A DNA stretch of 64,000 bases from Villigracilis sp900696595 (GTDB taxonomy: Bacteria; Chloroflexota; Anaerolineae; Anaerolineales; Villigracilaceae). Each line of letters starts with the position of its first letter. The stretch's first letter is position 1. Made by a program: the position numbers and the translations under genes. The notes beneath the pieces are model-generated. The model was not told where the DNA came from. It saw only the letters and a program-made list of their open reading frames with translations, and made no database searches. Positions 33,286 to 41,695 of this stretch are shown here, one piece after another. The stretch is taken from the NCBI GenBank assembly GCA_030263615.1, contig SZPH01000001.1, forward strand, positions 76,629 through 140,628, given 5' to 3'.

Positions 33286-36200
33286 ATGTCGAAATATACC
33301 CGAAACTTATTCAATGTCCTTTCCGCCCTGGCAATTTTTGCCCTGGTGTTGACCGCCTGCGCTCCGGCAGTTGGACTGGAAGGCTCCGGCGGCGGGTCGG
33401 ACCAGACTGCGGAACCGCCGCCGGCCGAGCAGACTGAGCCGCCTGCTGAGGAGCCTGCTCAACCCACCGAAGAGCCGCCTGTGCCGCCAACTGAGCCGCC
33501 CGCGCCGCCAACCGAGCCGCCTGCGTTGCCGACCGAACCGCCTGCGTTACCGACTGAGCCGTCTTCGCCCACTGCCGAATTGCCCACCGATGCGCCGCCC
33601 GCGGATTCCGCCGCCAGCCCGACGCCCACGTTCACTCCTACGCCCACGCTCACCGCCGAAGCATCCGCAGTTGCGCCGCAACAAGCCCAGGGAGGTGAAT
33701 CAGAGAAGCCAACCGCAACCTTCACGTTTACGCCGGAGCCGCAACCACTCCAGGCGCAAAATGCCGCGCCGGATCCTTATGTGGGGTTGGGGGTTGCCTG
33801 CAATAACGATCTTTCAGCCACTTTCACCATTACAAATATTGGCGGACCCCTTTCCGGCGGAAGTTACACCGTTACAGAACCGGGCAAGGCTTCCGTATCC
33901 CATTCGCTTAATCTGAATTCGAATGATAGCATTTCGTTCAACGCGGCCGGCAATGCGACCGTGACTGTCGCCTACTCCACATCGGAATTAGAAACGGTCA
34001 ACCTTATGGCAGTGGGAACGTGCCTGCCCCTGCCCGCGGATACTCCCACGCTCACATCCACGCCGTCGCGCACGCCCACGCCGTCCAACACGCCGGGGCC
34101 ATCTCCCACGCCGACCAACACAAAAACCCCGCAACCAACCAAGACTTCCACGCAAACCAAAACCCCCACCGCCACGAACACGCCCGGCCCTTCCCCGACG
34201 CGGACCAACACCAGCACCCCCAAACCCACCAAAACGCCCAAGCCCACCAACACGCCGGGCCCATCTCCCACGCCGACCAATTCCAAAACGCCCAAGCCAA
34301 CCCGCACGCCGTCTAACACGCCGCCTCCCTCCAACACTCCAACGTCTTCCAATACGCCCGCGCCCAGCCTGACCCCAACATTTACCTTTACGCCTCTTCC
34401 GACGAACACCCCGGTGGACGGACAGTTGGATTTGAAGGTTTTCTGCAACACGGATCAGACCGCCACTTTCCTGATCACGAATATTTCGGGAAGCGTCAGC
34501 GACGGCAACTACACGCTCTCCGACCCGGCTCAAAGCGGACCTGTGGACTTACTGCCCGGAAAATCAATCACCGTTCCCGGCGCGGGGAACGCCACCATGA
34601 CCGTGACCTACCGGACTTCATTCCTTTCGTCTGTGACGTTGAGCGTGACCGGCTCCTGTCTGCGCCGTCCGACTGCGACACCGACCGATACCGCATTGCC
34701 GACCAACACCGCGCAACCAAACCCGCCCGCCCTGAGCGCGCAAGGTTCCTGCTCTGGCGGGAATACCGCCGCCTTTGTCGTAACCAATAACGGCGGGAAC
34801 ATGACCGCTCCATATTCCTATACTGTCGCCGACTCGAGCGGCAATGTCGTGGATAGCGGAAACATCAACCTGCCGCAGGGTCAGAGCGTGACCATCACCG
34901 TCAGCGGAGCATCCGCCTCCTACACGCTTTCCTCGCCGAACGACGCTTCCCTGACTACGGTTGTGGATATGACCGCCTGCGCTGCGGCAGAGACGCCTAC
35001 CCCCACGCCCGCCAACCTGTCAGTCACCGGTTCTTGCGCGGCAAATGTGGGGCAGGTTGAGTTTGTCGTCGTCAATAATGGGGCGGCCATGAGCGCGCCC
35101 TATTCCTATGTCATTCTCGACGCAAACGGGGCATTAGCCGCCTCTGGCACGATCAACCTTGGTCCGAATCAGAGTCAGACCATCACAGTTTCGGGCAGTT
35201 CGACGAGTTACACGTTTGCCACGCCGAATGACAGCGCCCTGACCACAACCGTGGATACAACCGCCTGCGCGATGGGATCGAACCCGGGAACGCCTGCAAA
35301 CCTTTCCGTCGCGGGCGCGTGCGCCTCCTCTTCCGGCGGCGCGGCGTTTGTTGTCACGAACAATGGCGCGGATATGACCGTTCCCTACCCGTATACGATC
35401 AAGGACGCGAACGGGAACGTTGTCCAGGCGGGAATAATCTCCCTGCTTGCGGGTCAGAGCGTCAGCCTGACTGTGACAGGGTCGTCCGCCTCGTACACCT
35501 TCTCGACCCCGAACGATTCGGCGTTGACGACCGTCGCCGATACGACCGCCTGCGCTCCGCCGCCGCCTCCGCCGCCTTCCCTGTCGGCGAACGGAGTGTG
35601 CGTTTCCAATTCAGGCGGAGCCGAATTTGTCATCGTCAATAACGGCGGCGATATGACCGCGCCTTACAGTTTCGTTATCACCGACTCGAGCGGGGCGACG
35701 GTTCAATCCGGCGAAATCCAGTTGAAGGCGGGCGAAAGCCGGACGATTACAGTGACCGGGCCTTATCAGGTTCTGACCTTGACGTTGTCCGACGCGACTG
35801 GAACCAGCGCCCGCGCGGTTATGGCGGATTGTATCGAGCCGATTCGCTCTGTCGCGCCAGCCGAGCCGCAGGTTTGCATCCAGTGTCTGATCTTCCACAC
35901 CTTCCGCGACAACAATCTTGAAGTGTATCGGCTGGACGGAATCGAAGGACAGCCCGGATACAAGTTGTACAATCTTTCCAAGGATGAATCGGTGGACAGC
36001 CGCCCGAGCCGCGCCCCGAACGATTCCTGGGTTGTCTTCCAAAGCGATCGGGATGGCAACGTCGAGTTGTATTACACCGATTTGCTCGGCAGCGGCGAGG
36101 CGGTTCGACTGACGAAGACCGAATCGAACAACACCAACCCGATGTATGGTCCCGATGCCCGCACCATCGTTTATCAGAGCGATCGCAATGGGCGCTTCGA

Positions 36201-36843
36201 TATCTTTGCGATTGACCAGCAGACCGGGGAGGAGACCCAGCTCACCAGCCACCCGGCGGACGACGTTAATCCCTTCTTCTCGCCGGACATCGAAAAACTG
36301 GTCTATCAAAGCAACCGCAACAACAACTGGGATGTGTATGTTCTGGACACTGAAACCGGCACCGAGCAGCGCCTGACCGATTCGCCCGACGATGAGATCT
36401 TCCCTGCCTGGTCGCCGAACGGAATCTTGATTGCCTACATCGTTGTGGACGCTAATGGAGCGAGCGACCTGTATGTGATGAATGTGGATACCCGCCAGGT
36501 AAAACGGGTCACCACCGACGGTAAAACGATCAACGCGGTCTGGTCGCCGGAAGGAGACCGCATTGCCTACCAATCCGAACGCGGCGGCAACCTGGATATT
36601 TACAGTTACGATTTCAGAGCCAACAAGGAATATCGCGTAACGGATTATGATGGACTGGATTCGGGCCCGACCTGGGACTGCGGCGGGACGAACCTGGCGT
36701 TTACCTCAGACCGAGACGGGGCTCCGAACATCCTCCAGGCGTTCTGGCAGGGCGGCCCGGCAGGCAACATGACGATTGATCCCGCCACCGATAAATGGTC
36801 GCAGTGGCGTCCGTCTAACGACGTGTCGAGCGTGGGAAATTGA
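33286..36843 (+). CDS. Large surface lipoprotein: Thr/Pro-rich stalk, six Cys-pair repeats, beta-propeller
   Basis: 1185 aa. Lipobox LTAC (C25). Residues ~30-160 and ~250-375 are low-complexity stalks of PPTEPPAPPTEP and TPSPTPTNT type. Six ~85-residue repeats with a conserved pair of cysteines start at ~162, 377, 481, 575, 670 and 763; repeats 3-6 share FVVTNNGGxMxxPYxY, GQSxTxTVSG, SYTxxxPNDxxLTT and end DxTAC. Residues ~862-1160 form a TolB-like WD40-type propeller (VFQSDRDGNVELYYTD, IVYQSDRNGRFDIFAID, LVYQSNRNNNWDVYVLD, IAYQSERGGNLDIYSYD). Probably a wall-anchored protein for binding or display. Terminator follows. Confidence 0.88.
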   Translation: MSKYTRNLFNVLSALAIFALVLTACAPAVGLEGSGGGSDQTAEPPPAEQTEPPAEEPAQPTEEPPVPPTEPPAPPTEPPALPTEPPALPTEPSSPTAELPTDAPPADSAASPTPTFTPTPTLTAEASAVAPQQAQGGESEKPTATFTFTPEPQPLQAQNAAPDPYVGLGVACNNDLSATFTITNIGGPLSGGSYTVTEPGKASVSHSLNLNSNDSISFNAAGNATVTVAYSTSELETVNLMAVGTCLPLPADTPTLTSTPSRTPTPSNTPGPSPTPTNTKTPQPTKTSTQTKTPTATNTPGPSPTRTNTSTPKPTKTPKPTNTPGPSPTPTNSKTPKPTRTPSNTPPPSNTPTSSNTPAPSLTPTFTFTPLPTNTPVDGQLDLKVFCNTDQTATFLITNISGSVSDGNYTLSDPAQSGPVDLLPGKSITVPGAGNATMTVTYRTSFLSSVTLSVTGSCLRRPTATPTDTALPTNTAQPNPPALSAQGSCSGGNTAAFVVTNNGGNMTAPYSYTVADSSGNVVDSGNINLPQGQSVTITVSGASASYTLSSPNDASLTTVVDMTACAAAETPTPTPANLSVTGSCAANVGQVEFVVVNNGAAMSAPYSYVILDANGALAASGTINLGPNQSQTITVSGSSTSYTFATPNDSALTTTVDTTACAMGSNPGTPANLSVAGACASSSGGAAFVVTNNGADMTVPYPYTIKDANGNVVQAGIISLLAGQSVSLTVTGSSASYTFSTPNDSALTTVADTTACAPPPPPPPSLSANGVCVSNSGGAEFVIVNNGGDMTAPYSFVITDSSGATVQSGEIQLKAGESRTITVTGPYQVLTLTLSDATGTSARAVMADCIEPIRSVAPAEPQVCIQCLIFHTFRDNNLEVYRLDGIEGQPGYKLYNLSKDESVDSRPSRAPNDSWVVFQSDRDGNVELYYTDLLGSGEAVRLTKTESNNTNPMYGPDARTIVYQSDRNGRFDIFAIDQQTGEETQLTSHPADDVNPFFSPDIEKLVYQSNRNNNWDVYVLDTETGTEQRLTDSPDDEIFPAWSPNGILIAYIVVDANGASDLYVMNVDTRQVKRVTTDGKTINAVWSPEGDRIAYQSERGGNLDIYSYDFRANKEYRVTDYDGLDSGPTWDCGGTNLAFTSDRDGAPNILQAFWQGGPAGNMTIDPATDKWSQWRPSNDVSSVGN

Positions 36844-36865
36844 TTTTCCCGATGGGATAAGAACG

Positions 36866-36902
36866 AACCGCCCCGGATGAATTCCAGGGCGGTTTTTGTT
36901 TT
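36866..36902. terminator. Bidirectional-type terminator between convergent genes
   Basis: 8-bp stem AACCGCCC/GGGCGGTT with a 13-base loop, followed on the plus strand by TTTGTTTT. It lies between the convergent lipoprotein gene and the sulfur-cytochrome operon and may serve both. Confidence 0.8.
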
Positions 36903-36905
36903 GGC

Positions 36906-38186
36906 TTACCCGCATCCTCCCCCGGATTTGTCGCGTTTGAGTTGTAGTTTGATCTTCTGTTCGAACTCCAGCGTTTCATACTTGACGGGGTCGGGGCTGC
37001 ACGATTCGTAGCGATCGCCCAAAGCCGCAGGGAAGATAAAAGCCAACTCGTCGTCGCCCGCTCCCGGCTTGGGTCGAGCCGCGAGGGTTTCATCCTCTTT
37101 GCCGAAGAATGTTATCCAGTTGTTTATCCCGCCTTCGAGAATGTAAACATTCGGCACGGCGGAGGCGGCGAGGAATTTCCACGCTTCGACGGCGGCGGTT
37201 TCGTCGTTGCTCATCAGGATGAAGACCGAGTTTGCGGGCGGTTCGACAAGCAGAACTGGCAGAATTTCGGCGAGACGGTTTTGCGGCGCGTTGACAGCGT
37301 CTTCGATGTGATACAGGTTGTAATCGGCTTCGGCGCGCACGTCGAGGTAGATCAGGTTAATCGTTTGGTCATAGCGAGCCTTGAAGGCTTCGGCGGGGCT
37401 GATGAAGACGAGGCGGTTTTCCAGCATTTCATCCGCCGAGTACGCGATTTGCTGTTCGTTCTCCGCGCGCGTGAAGATAAGCGCGTTATATTTGTCTTCG
37501 ATGGAGGGCGAGCCGATCAACACGACGGCGACGGCGGCGGCGAATAATGCGCCCGCGCCCGCAAAACGGAGTTTGGGTTCTTTGCTCAAATCTTTTTTGC
37601 CGAAGATGCGTTCGAGTTGCTCCGCGCCCCAGAACATGAAGAGCGCCATCAGGACGACGAGCAGGACGACTGCGCCGACGGGCAGGTTGAAGACCTGGTC
37701 GAGCGTGACGCGCCCGAAATAGCCGGAGTTGGCGTACCAGTTGTCGAAGAGAACTTCGGTCTCGCCGAAGAGGAACGCGCCGACGAAGCCGCCCAGCATG
37801 AAGAACATTCCGTCAATTTTGCCGGTGGAGGCGGAGGCGAGGGAGGTGGTGGGGCAAAAGCCGCCGATGATGAAGCCAACGCCCATGATCAAGCCGCCGA
37901 GGATGCCGGAGGAGAGATAGGTGGGGTTGACCCATACCTGATTGAAATTCAAAATGCCCAAGCCGACCGCGCCGAAGAGCAAGACCATGGCGGTGACGAT
38001 GGCGGTGAACATCACTTTGAGTACGGTCAATTCGGTAAAGTAGAACTGCGCCGCCAGTTTGCGAGAGTCGCCGAAGCCGGACATTTCGAGGGTGTAGCCA
38101 AACGCGAAGCCGATCAGTCCGAAGACGACGTATGTCCACGGGTTCGACGCGCTGACGGAGATGAATTCGGGGAGGGGGAAGTTCAT
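36906..38186 (-). CDS. YeeE/YedE-type sulfur transport protein fused to degenerate rhodanese domain
   Basis: 426 aa. Residues 1-225: about six membrane segments with the YeeE/YedE (DUF395) pattern GFGDSRKLAAQFYF, GLIMGVGFIIGGFCPTTSLASASTG (C111). Residues ~255-370: rhodanese-like domain (FISPAEAFKARYDQTINLIYLDVRAEADYNLYHIEDAVNAP, YILEGGINNW). The usual catalytic cysteine position reads MSNDETA, with Ser326 in place of Cys, so it probably binds rather than transfers sulfur. A short tail with two cysteines follows (SGGGCG). Last gene of the multiheme operon, after another YeeE/YedE gene. AGGAG ribosome-binding site. Confidence 0.85.
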   Translation of the reverse strand: MNFPLPEFISVSASNPWTYVVFGLIGFAFGYTLEMSGFGDSRKLAAQFYFTELTVLKVMFTAIVTAMVLLFGAVGLGILNFNQVWVNPTYLSSGILGGLIMGVGFIIGGFCPTTSLASASTGKIDGMFFMLGGFVGAFLFGETEVLFDNWYANSGYFGRVTLDQVFNLPVGAVVLLVVLMALFMFWGAEQLERIFGKKDLSKEPKLRFAGAGALFAAAVAVVLIGSPSIEDKYNALIFTRAENEQQIAYSADEMLENRLVFISPAEAFKARYDQTINLIYLDVRAEADYNLYHIEDAVNAPQNRLAEILPVLLVEPPANSVFILMSNDETAAVEAWKFLAASAVPNVYILEGGINNWITFFGKEDETLAARPKPGAGDDELAFIFPAALGDRYESCSPDPVKYETLEFEQKIKLQLKRDKSGGGCG

Positions 38187-38204
38187 GGGAGTCTCCTGTC
38201 CTCC

Positions 38205-38296
38205 GTCTTTGCGAGGAGGGCGATAGCCCGACGAAGCAATCTCGCGCGTAAGCGATGAGATTGCTTCGGGCGGAAGAGCGCCGCCCTCGCAATGAC
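38205..38296. repeat. 92-bp MITE-like palindromic element
   Basis: Flanked by near-perfect 11-bp inverted ends (GTCTTTGCGAG at 38205-38215, CTCGCAATGAC at 38286-38296) with a second inner perfect pair GAAGCAATCTC (38233-38243) / GAGATTGCTTC (38257-38267). This layout (TTGCGAG..GAAGCAATCTC..GAGATTGCTTC..CTCGCAA) is like widespread intergenic palindromic repeats of bacterial genomes. It sits between the two YeeE/YedE genes. Confidence 0.75.
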
Positions 38297-38303
38297 GAGG
38301 TAA

Positions 38304-38849
38304 TTAATTCCACAATTTCCTTACAAAATACGCCAGCCCATACGCGCCGCCGAAGATGGCGAACATCACCACCCATGAGCCGGCCGAGAGGGTTGTGCCG
38401 CCTGTCAGCGCCTGCCCTGACGTGCATCCGCGAGCCATGCGCGCGCCATAAAGGAAGATCACGCCGCCGAGGAAGGACATCAGCCAGCGTGTGCGGTTCG
38501 AGATGTTGGGACCTTTGGTGGTCTCGAATTTCAGGCGTCCGTTGAGCAAGCCGGAGGCGAATCCGCCGAGCAGGGCGCCGATGTAAACGGGGACGATCCA
38601 GTCGTCGAGCGGGTTTTTGTCGCCGCCCGCCAGTTTCAAAAGATAGGGCGTGCGGTCAACATGTTCGGGTGCGAAGGCATCCGTCAGGGCGGTGACGAAG
38701 CGGCTGGTTGCGCCGGAGGAGCCGAGCCCGTTGCCGGTCAATAACAGGGCAAGGAAGAGGACGATTCCCAACACCATGCCGCCGAAGTACGGATGCACGA
38801 ACGGCTTGGGGGATGTGGGGAATAACGGTTTGCGAGTCTGTGTGGTCAT
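38304..38849 (-). CDS. YeeE/YedE family sulfur transport-type membrane protein
   Basis: 181 aa, four to five membrane segments. The signature ARGCTSGQALTGG near residue 140 matches the conserved R-G-C-T-S-G-(H/Q) motif of YeeE/YedE (DUF395) proteins, which import thiosulfate or other reduced-sulfur species in characterised members. GGAG before ATG 38849. It lies between the cytochrome and the YeeE-rhodanese genes; the pair of half-size YeeE proteins likely forms one transporter. Confidence 0.88.
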   Translation of the reverse strand: MTTQTRKPLFPTSPKPFVHPYFGGMVLGIVLFLALLLTGNGLGSSGATSRFVTALTDAFAPEHVDRTPYLLKLAGGDKNPLDDWIVPVYIGALLGGFASGLLNGRLKFETTKGPNISNRTRWLMSFLGGVIFLYGARMARGCTSGQALTGGTTLSAGSWVVMFAIFGGAYGLAYFVRKLWN

Positions 38850-38861
38850 AAAATCTCCGTT

Positions 38862-38936
38862 GGTAATTGGAGATTGGTAATTGGTACTTGAGAAGTACTA
38901 ATCTCCAATTATCTAATCTCTAATCTCTTAATGCTC
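38862..38936. repeat. TTGGTAATTGG/ATCTCTAATC repeat
   Basis: Low-complexity sequence with an inverted halves layout (GGAGATTGGTAATTGG .. CCAATTATCTAATCTCTAATCTC) between the cytochrome c-b fusion and the following YeeE gene. Confidence 0.6.
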
Positions 38937-41615
38937 TTCCACTTCCTCATACCCCGTCACCATGCCGCGCATGGCTTCGAGCGGGGTCGCGCCGGTTGTG
39001 GTGAGGTAGACGTGCCCGACGATGAACGAGGCGAACAGCCATGCCATGATCGTGTGCATGGGGGCGAGGAAGGTCAAGCCGCCGAACCAGGTTTGAATGG
39101 CGGGAACTTTTTGCACGAGCCACATCATTATGCCGGTCAGTCCTTGCAGGGGGAGCAGGACTCCGAGCAAGCCGATGTAGGTGACCATTTGCAGAGGGTT
39201 GAATTTGCGCTGTTTGGATTTATGGAACGGGTGCGGTTCATGCTTGAAGATGCCCATGACGTAATATTTTGCCTGCGCGATCATCTGGTCAATGAATCCG
39301 TAAGGGTGCGGGATGTATTGTTGTATCTCGCCGCTGATGACGTGCCAGAGGATCGAGATCAGCGCGTTGAGCGCCAGCAGGACGGCAAGCACGTTATGAA
39401 CGGCAACGATGTTGCGGAATGAGAACGCGCCGAACAGATCCGGACGGTGGATGACCAGCCCGGTCAAGAGCAGGATGACGATGGCGGCGGTCTGCAGCCA
39501 GTGCCAGAAGCGTTCGTAGGCTTCGTACATGTAAACGGTCTTCGTCGCCACGGATTGCCCGCCCGTCTTGCGAGCCGCGATCATGCGGAAGGTGGCGTGA
39601 CCTCCCACGCCGAGGACGGTTCCGAGGAAAAGCAGGGCGCCGAACCAGTCAACCCATGCGATGCGGTTGTGACCGAAGATATAGGTCTTGTCGTTCTCGT
39701 TGATCGGGCTGTAGTACAGCGCGCCGTCTTCGGCGATGATGCGTCCCGTCGCGGTCACGTTGACGTCCGCGCTGAAGGTGGGGGTGACGCCGAGGGGCGC
39801 CGACTCTGCCAGCAGGATGGGGGCGGTGACGCGCGAGTCGGTGTGATGACACGCGGCGCAATCGCGCGTGGCGTACTTGCTGTCCACGATGTTGTGGTTG
39901 ATCGAATACGGTTGGATTTGCCCTTCGATGCGGACGTTTTTCATGCCCAGCGCTTCGAGTTTGCCCGCGATGAGGGTTTGCTTCGCTTCGCTGTCCAGTA
40001 CGAGTTCGGCATCGGAGAGATTGCCGTCGCTGTTCGCGTCGAAGGCGGAGAGGATGTCGGCGGCGTAGGTTTCGCCGTCGAAGAAGACCGCCTCGAGGTC
40101 GGTTTTGCGAACCGGGCGTCCATTGCTGTTTGCGTCTTCATAGACCCAATAGAACGAGGCGATCAGGTTGTACGGCGCGAACAGGATTTTGCCGTCCACG
40201 ATGTCTTCGCGCTGCATCAGCACGGGTTGGAAGCCGGTTACAAGATCGGCGGTTGTATCCGAGCCTTCGATGCCGCGGCACTCCGAGCGGGCGGAGCCGT
40301 CGGTCTTTAGAACTGTCCAATCCACAGTGGAAAGGGCGGGCGCGTACATTTGCGGGATGTGACAGGTCTCGCAGGCGATGACCTGCATGTGACGGTCGTT
40401 GTAGGGCAGCCAGCCCGCGTGCGATTTGTTCGTGTCGTGGCAGGACTCACAGCGGCGCATCGTGCTTTTGAATTCCGGCGCGACGTTGAATTGCGCGCTT
40501 GCGCCCCGGGCAAAGTTGTGATCGGGTCTTTCGAGATATTCGCCGATCTCCAGTTTGCGCGGATCGTAAACGAGATGGTCGGGGTTGGATCCCTGCGCTT
40601 CGAGCGCGCGCGCGGGATTGTTCGGCGCGAAGTGACAGTCGGTGCATTTCAATTGGCGCTGGGCGTGGACGTCCCAGGGCAGGGACAGGTCGTCCTTGCC
40701 TGCGAGATTTACGCCAGACTCATTTATCTTCTGCGAGGCGATGACCTGCCCGGTCGTGGCGGTTTGGAAGTAATCGAGGTCGCAGGCGCTGATCGTGAGC
40801 GGGGTCTCCGTATCGGCGTGGACTTCGCCGTGACAGGCGGCGCAATTTTCATTGGTGGGGTCCTGGATGCCGAGCGTTTCGTTTTTGATTTCGCCGTTCT
40901 CGTTGAAGGCGGCGGGGTTGTACGCCCAGCCTTCGGCGCTTTGGCTGACGATGTTCAAGCCGAAGAGCGTGACCGTTGTGGCTGTGCCAAACTCGCCGGA
41001 TTGGATCGCTTCGACCCGCGCTTCGTTGTTTGGATTTTCGAGATGGCAGAGGAAGCAGTTCATTTCCATCGTGCCGGATTGATCCCAGTTCCAGATGGAG
41101 GCGTTGCCGTTTTCGTCGAGGATTGCGGTTTCGGGGTTCGCCTTGCTGGCGGGGAGGTCGGTCAGGTTTTCGCCGCTTCGGGAGGTTTCCGCCGGCCCGC
41201 CTCCGACGACGCGGGGACCGTTGATCATCAACCATTCGGCTGTGCCCAGGTCGAAGCGTTCGTCGTTTTCAGCGGAGAGGAAGCGGTAGGCGAGCGGGTC
41301 CCATTCGCCGAAAAGTCCGTTGCTGGAGTCGAAACTGTCGCGTTGGGCGTTGAAGTCGCTCAAGCCGAGGTCGGAGTGGAAGGCGTGCGATTCGATGAAC
41401 GCCGTGTCGTGGCATTGCCCGCAGGTGGTCGTCGCCGAGACCGCGCCTCCGCTTTCGAGGACGTTGACGCCGTCCGCGTCGAGCAGGGGGAAGTCTGGGT
41501 GCAGGACCGAGGCTTGAGAGTCCGGGACAGGTTCGGGCGCGGCAAGTGCCGTTCCAAGTCCGAGGGCAAGGGCGAGGAGGAGAAGTCCGATGAAGATGAG
41601 AGTCTTTTTGGTCAT
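38928..41615 (-). CDS. Multiheme cytochrome c fused to cytochrome b (b561-type) membrane domain
   Basis: 895 aa from ATG 41615 (MTKKTLIF); the longer frame upstream is read through a repeat and has no signal peptide. Signal peptide ~1-26, then seven CxxCH heme c motifs (CGQCH 65-69, CFLCH, CAACH, CTDCH, CESCH, CETCH, CAACHH) across ~60-640. An EF-hand-like Ca site (DANSDGNLSDAE, 526-537) lies between hemes 6 and 7. From ~660 membrane helices follow; the b-heme domain (~690-895: ERFWHWLQTAAIVILLLTGL, HNVLAVLLALNALISILWHV, MHTIMAWLFASFIVGHVY) is like formate dehydrogenase gamma/cytochrome b561. The protein should pass electrons between quinone and the outside multiheme chain. Confidence 0.88.
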   Translation of the reverse strand: MTKKTLIFIGLLLLALALGLGTALAAPEPVPDSQASVLHPDFPLLDADGVNVLESGGAVSATTTCGQCHDTAFIESHAFHSDLGLSDFNAQRDSFDSSNGLFGEWDPLAYRFLSAENDERFDLGTAEWLMINGPRVVGGGPAETSRSGENLTDLPASKANPETAILDENGNASIWNWDQSGTMEMNCFLCHLENPNNEARVEAIQSGEFGTATTVTLFGLNIVSQSAEGWAYNPAAFNENGEIKNETLGIQDPTNENCAACHGEVHADTETPLTISACDLDYFQTATTGQVIASQKINESGVNLAGKDDLSLPWDVHAQRQLKCTDCHFAPNNPARALEAQGSNPDHLVYDPRKLEIGEYLERPDHNFARGASAQFNVAPEFKSTMRRCESCHDTNKSHAGWLPYNDRHMQVIACETCHIPQMYAPALSTVDWTVLKTDGSARSECRGIEGSDTTADLVTGFQPVLMQREDIVDGKILFAPYNLIASFYWVYEDANSNGRPVRKTDLEAVFFDGETYAADILSAFDANSDGNLSDAELVLDSEAKQTLIAGKLEALGMKNVRIEGQIQPYSINHNIVDSKYATRDCAACHHTDSRVTAPILLAESAPLGVTPTFSADVNVTATGRIIAEDGALYYSPINENDKTYIFGHNRIAWVDWFGALLFLGTVLGVGGHATFRMIAARKTGGQSVATKTVYMYEAYERFWHWLQTAAIVILLLTGLVIHRPDLFGAFSFRNIVAVHNVLAVLLALNALISILWHVISGEIQQYIPHPYGFIDQMIAQAKYYVMGIFKHEPHPFHKSKQRKFNPLQMVTYIGLLGVLLPLQGLTGIMMWLVQKVPAIQTWFGGLTFLAPMHTIMAWLFASFIVGHVYLTTTGATPLEAMRGMVTGYEEVEEH

Positions 41616-41627
41616 GGTTGATTCCTT

Positions 41628-41690
41628 GGGGTTACGTGTTACATGGTACAAGTTACAGGTTACTCGTAACTCGTATCTCGTAACTTGCAA
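41628..41690. repeat. GTTACxxGTTAC-type repeat between cytochrome genes
   Basis: Imperfect tandem GTTAC/GGTAC/CGTAAC words fill the 80-bp gap between the octaheme gene and the cytochrome c-b gene. No coding content. Confidence 0.55.
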
Positions 41691-41695
41691 CATCC

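Noticed and set aside
40350..41621. 423-codon plus-strand frame opposite the cytochrome c-b gene
   Set aside because: Antisense shadow; the minus-strand frame carries the CxxCH motifs.
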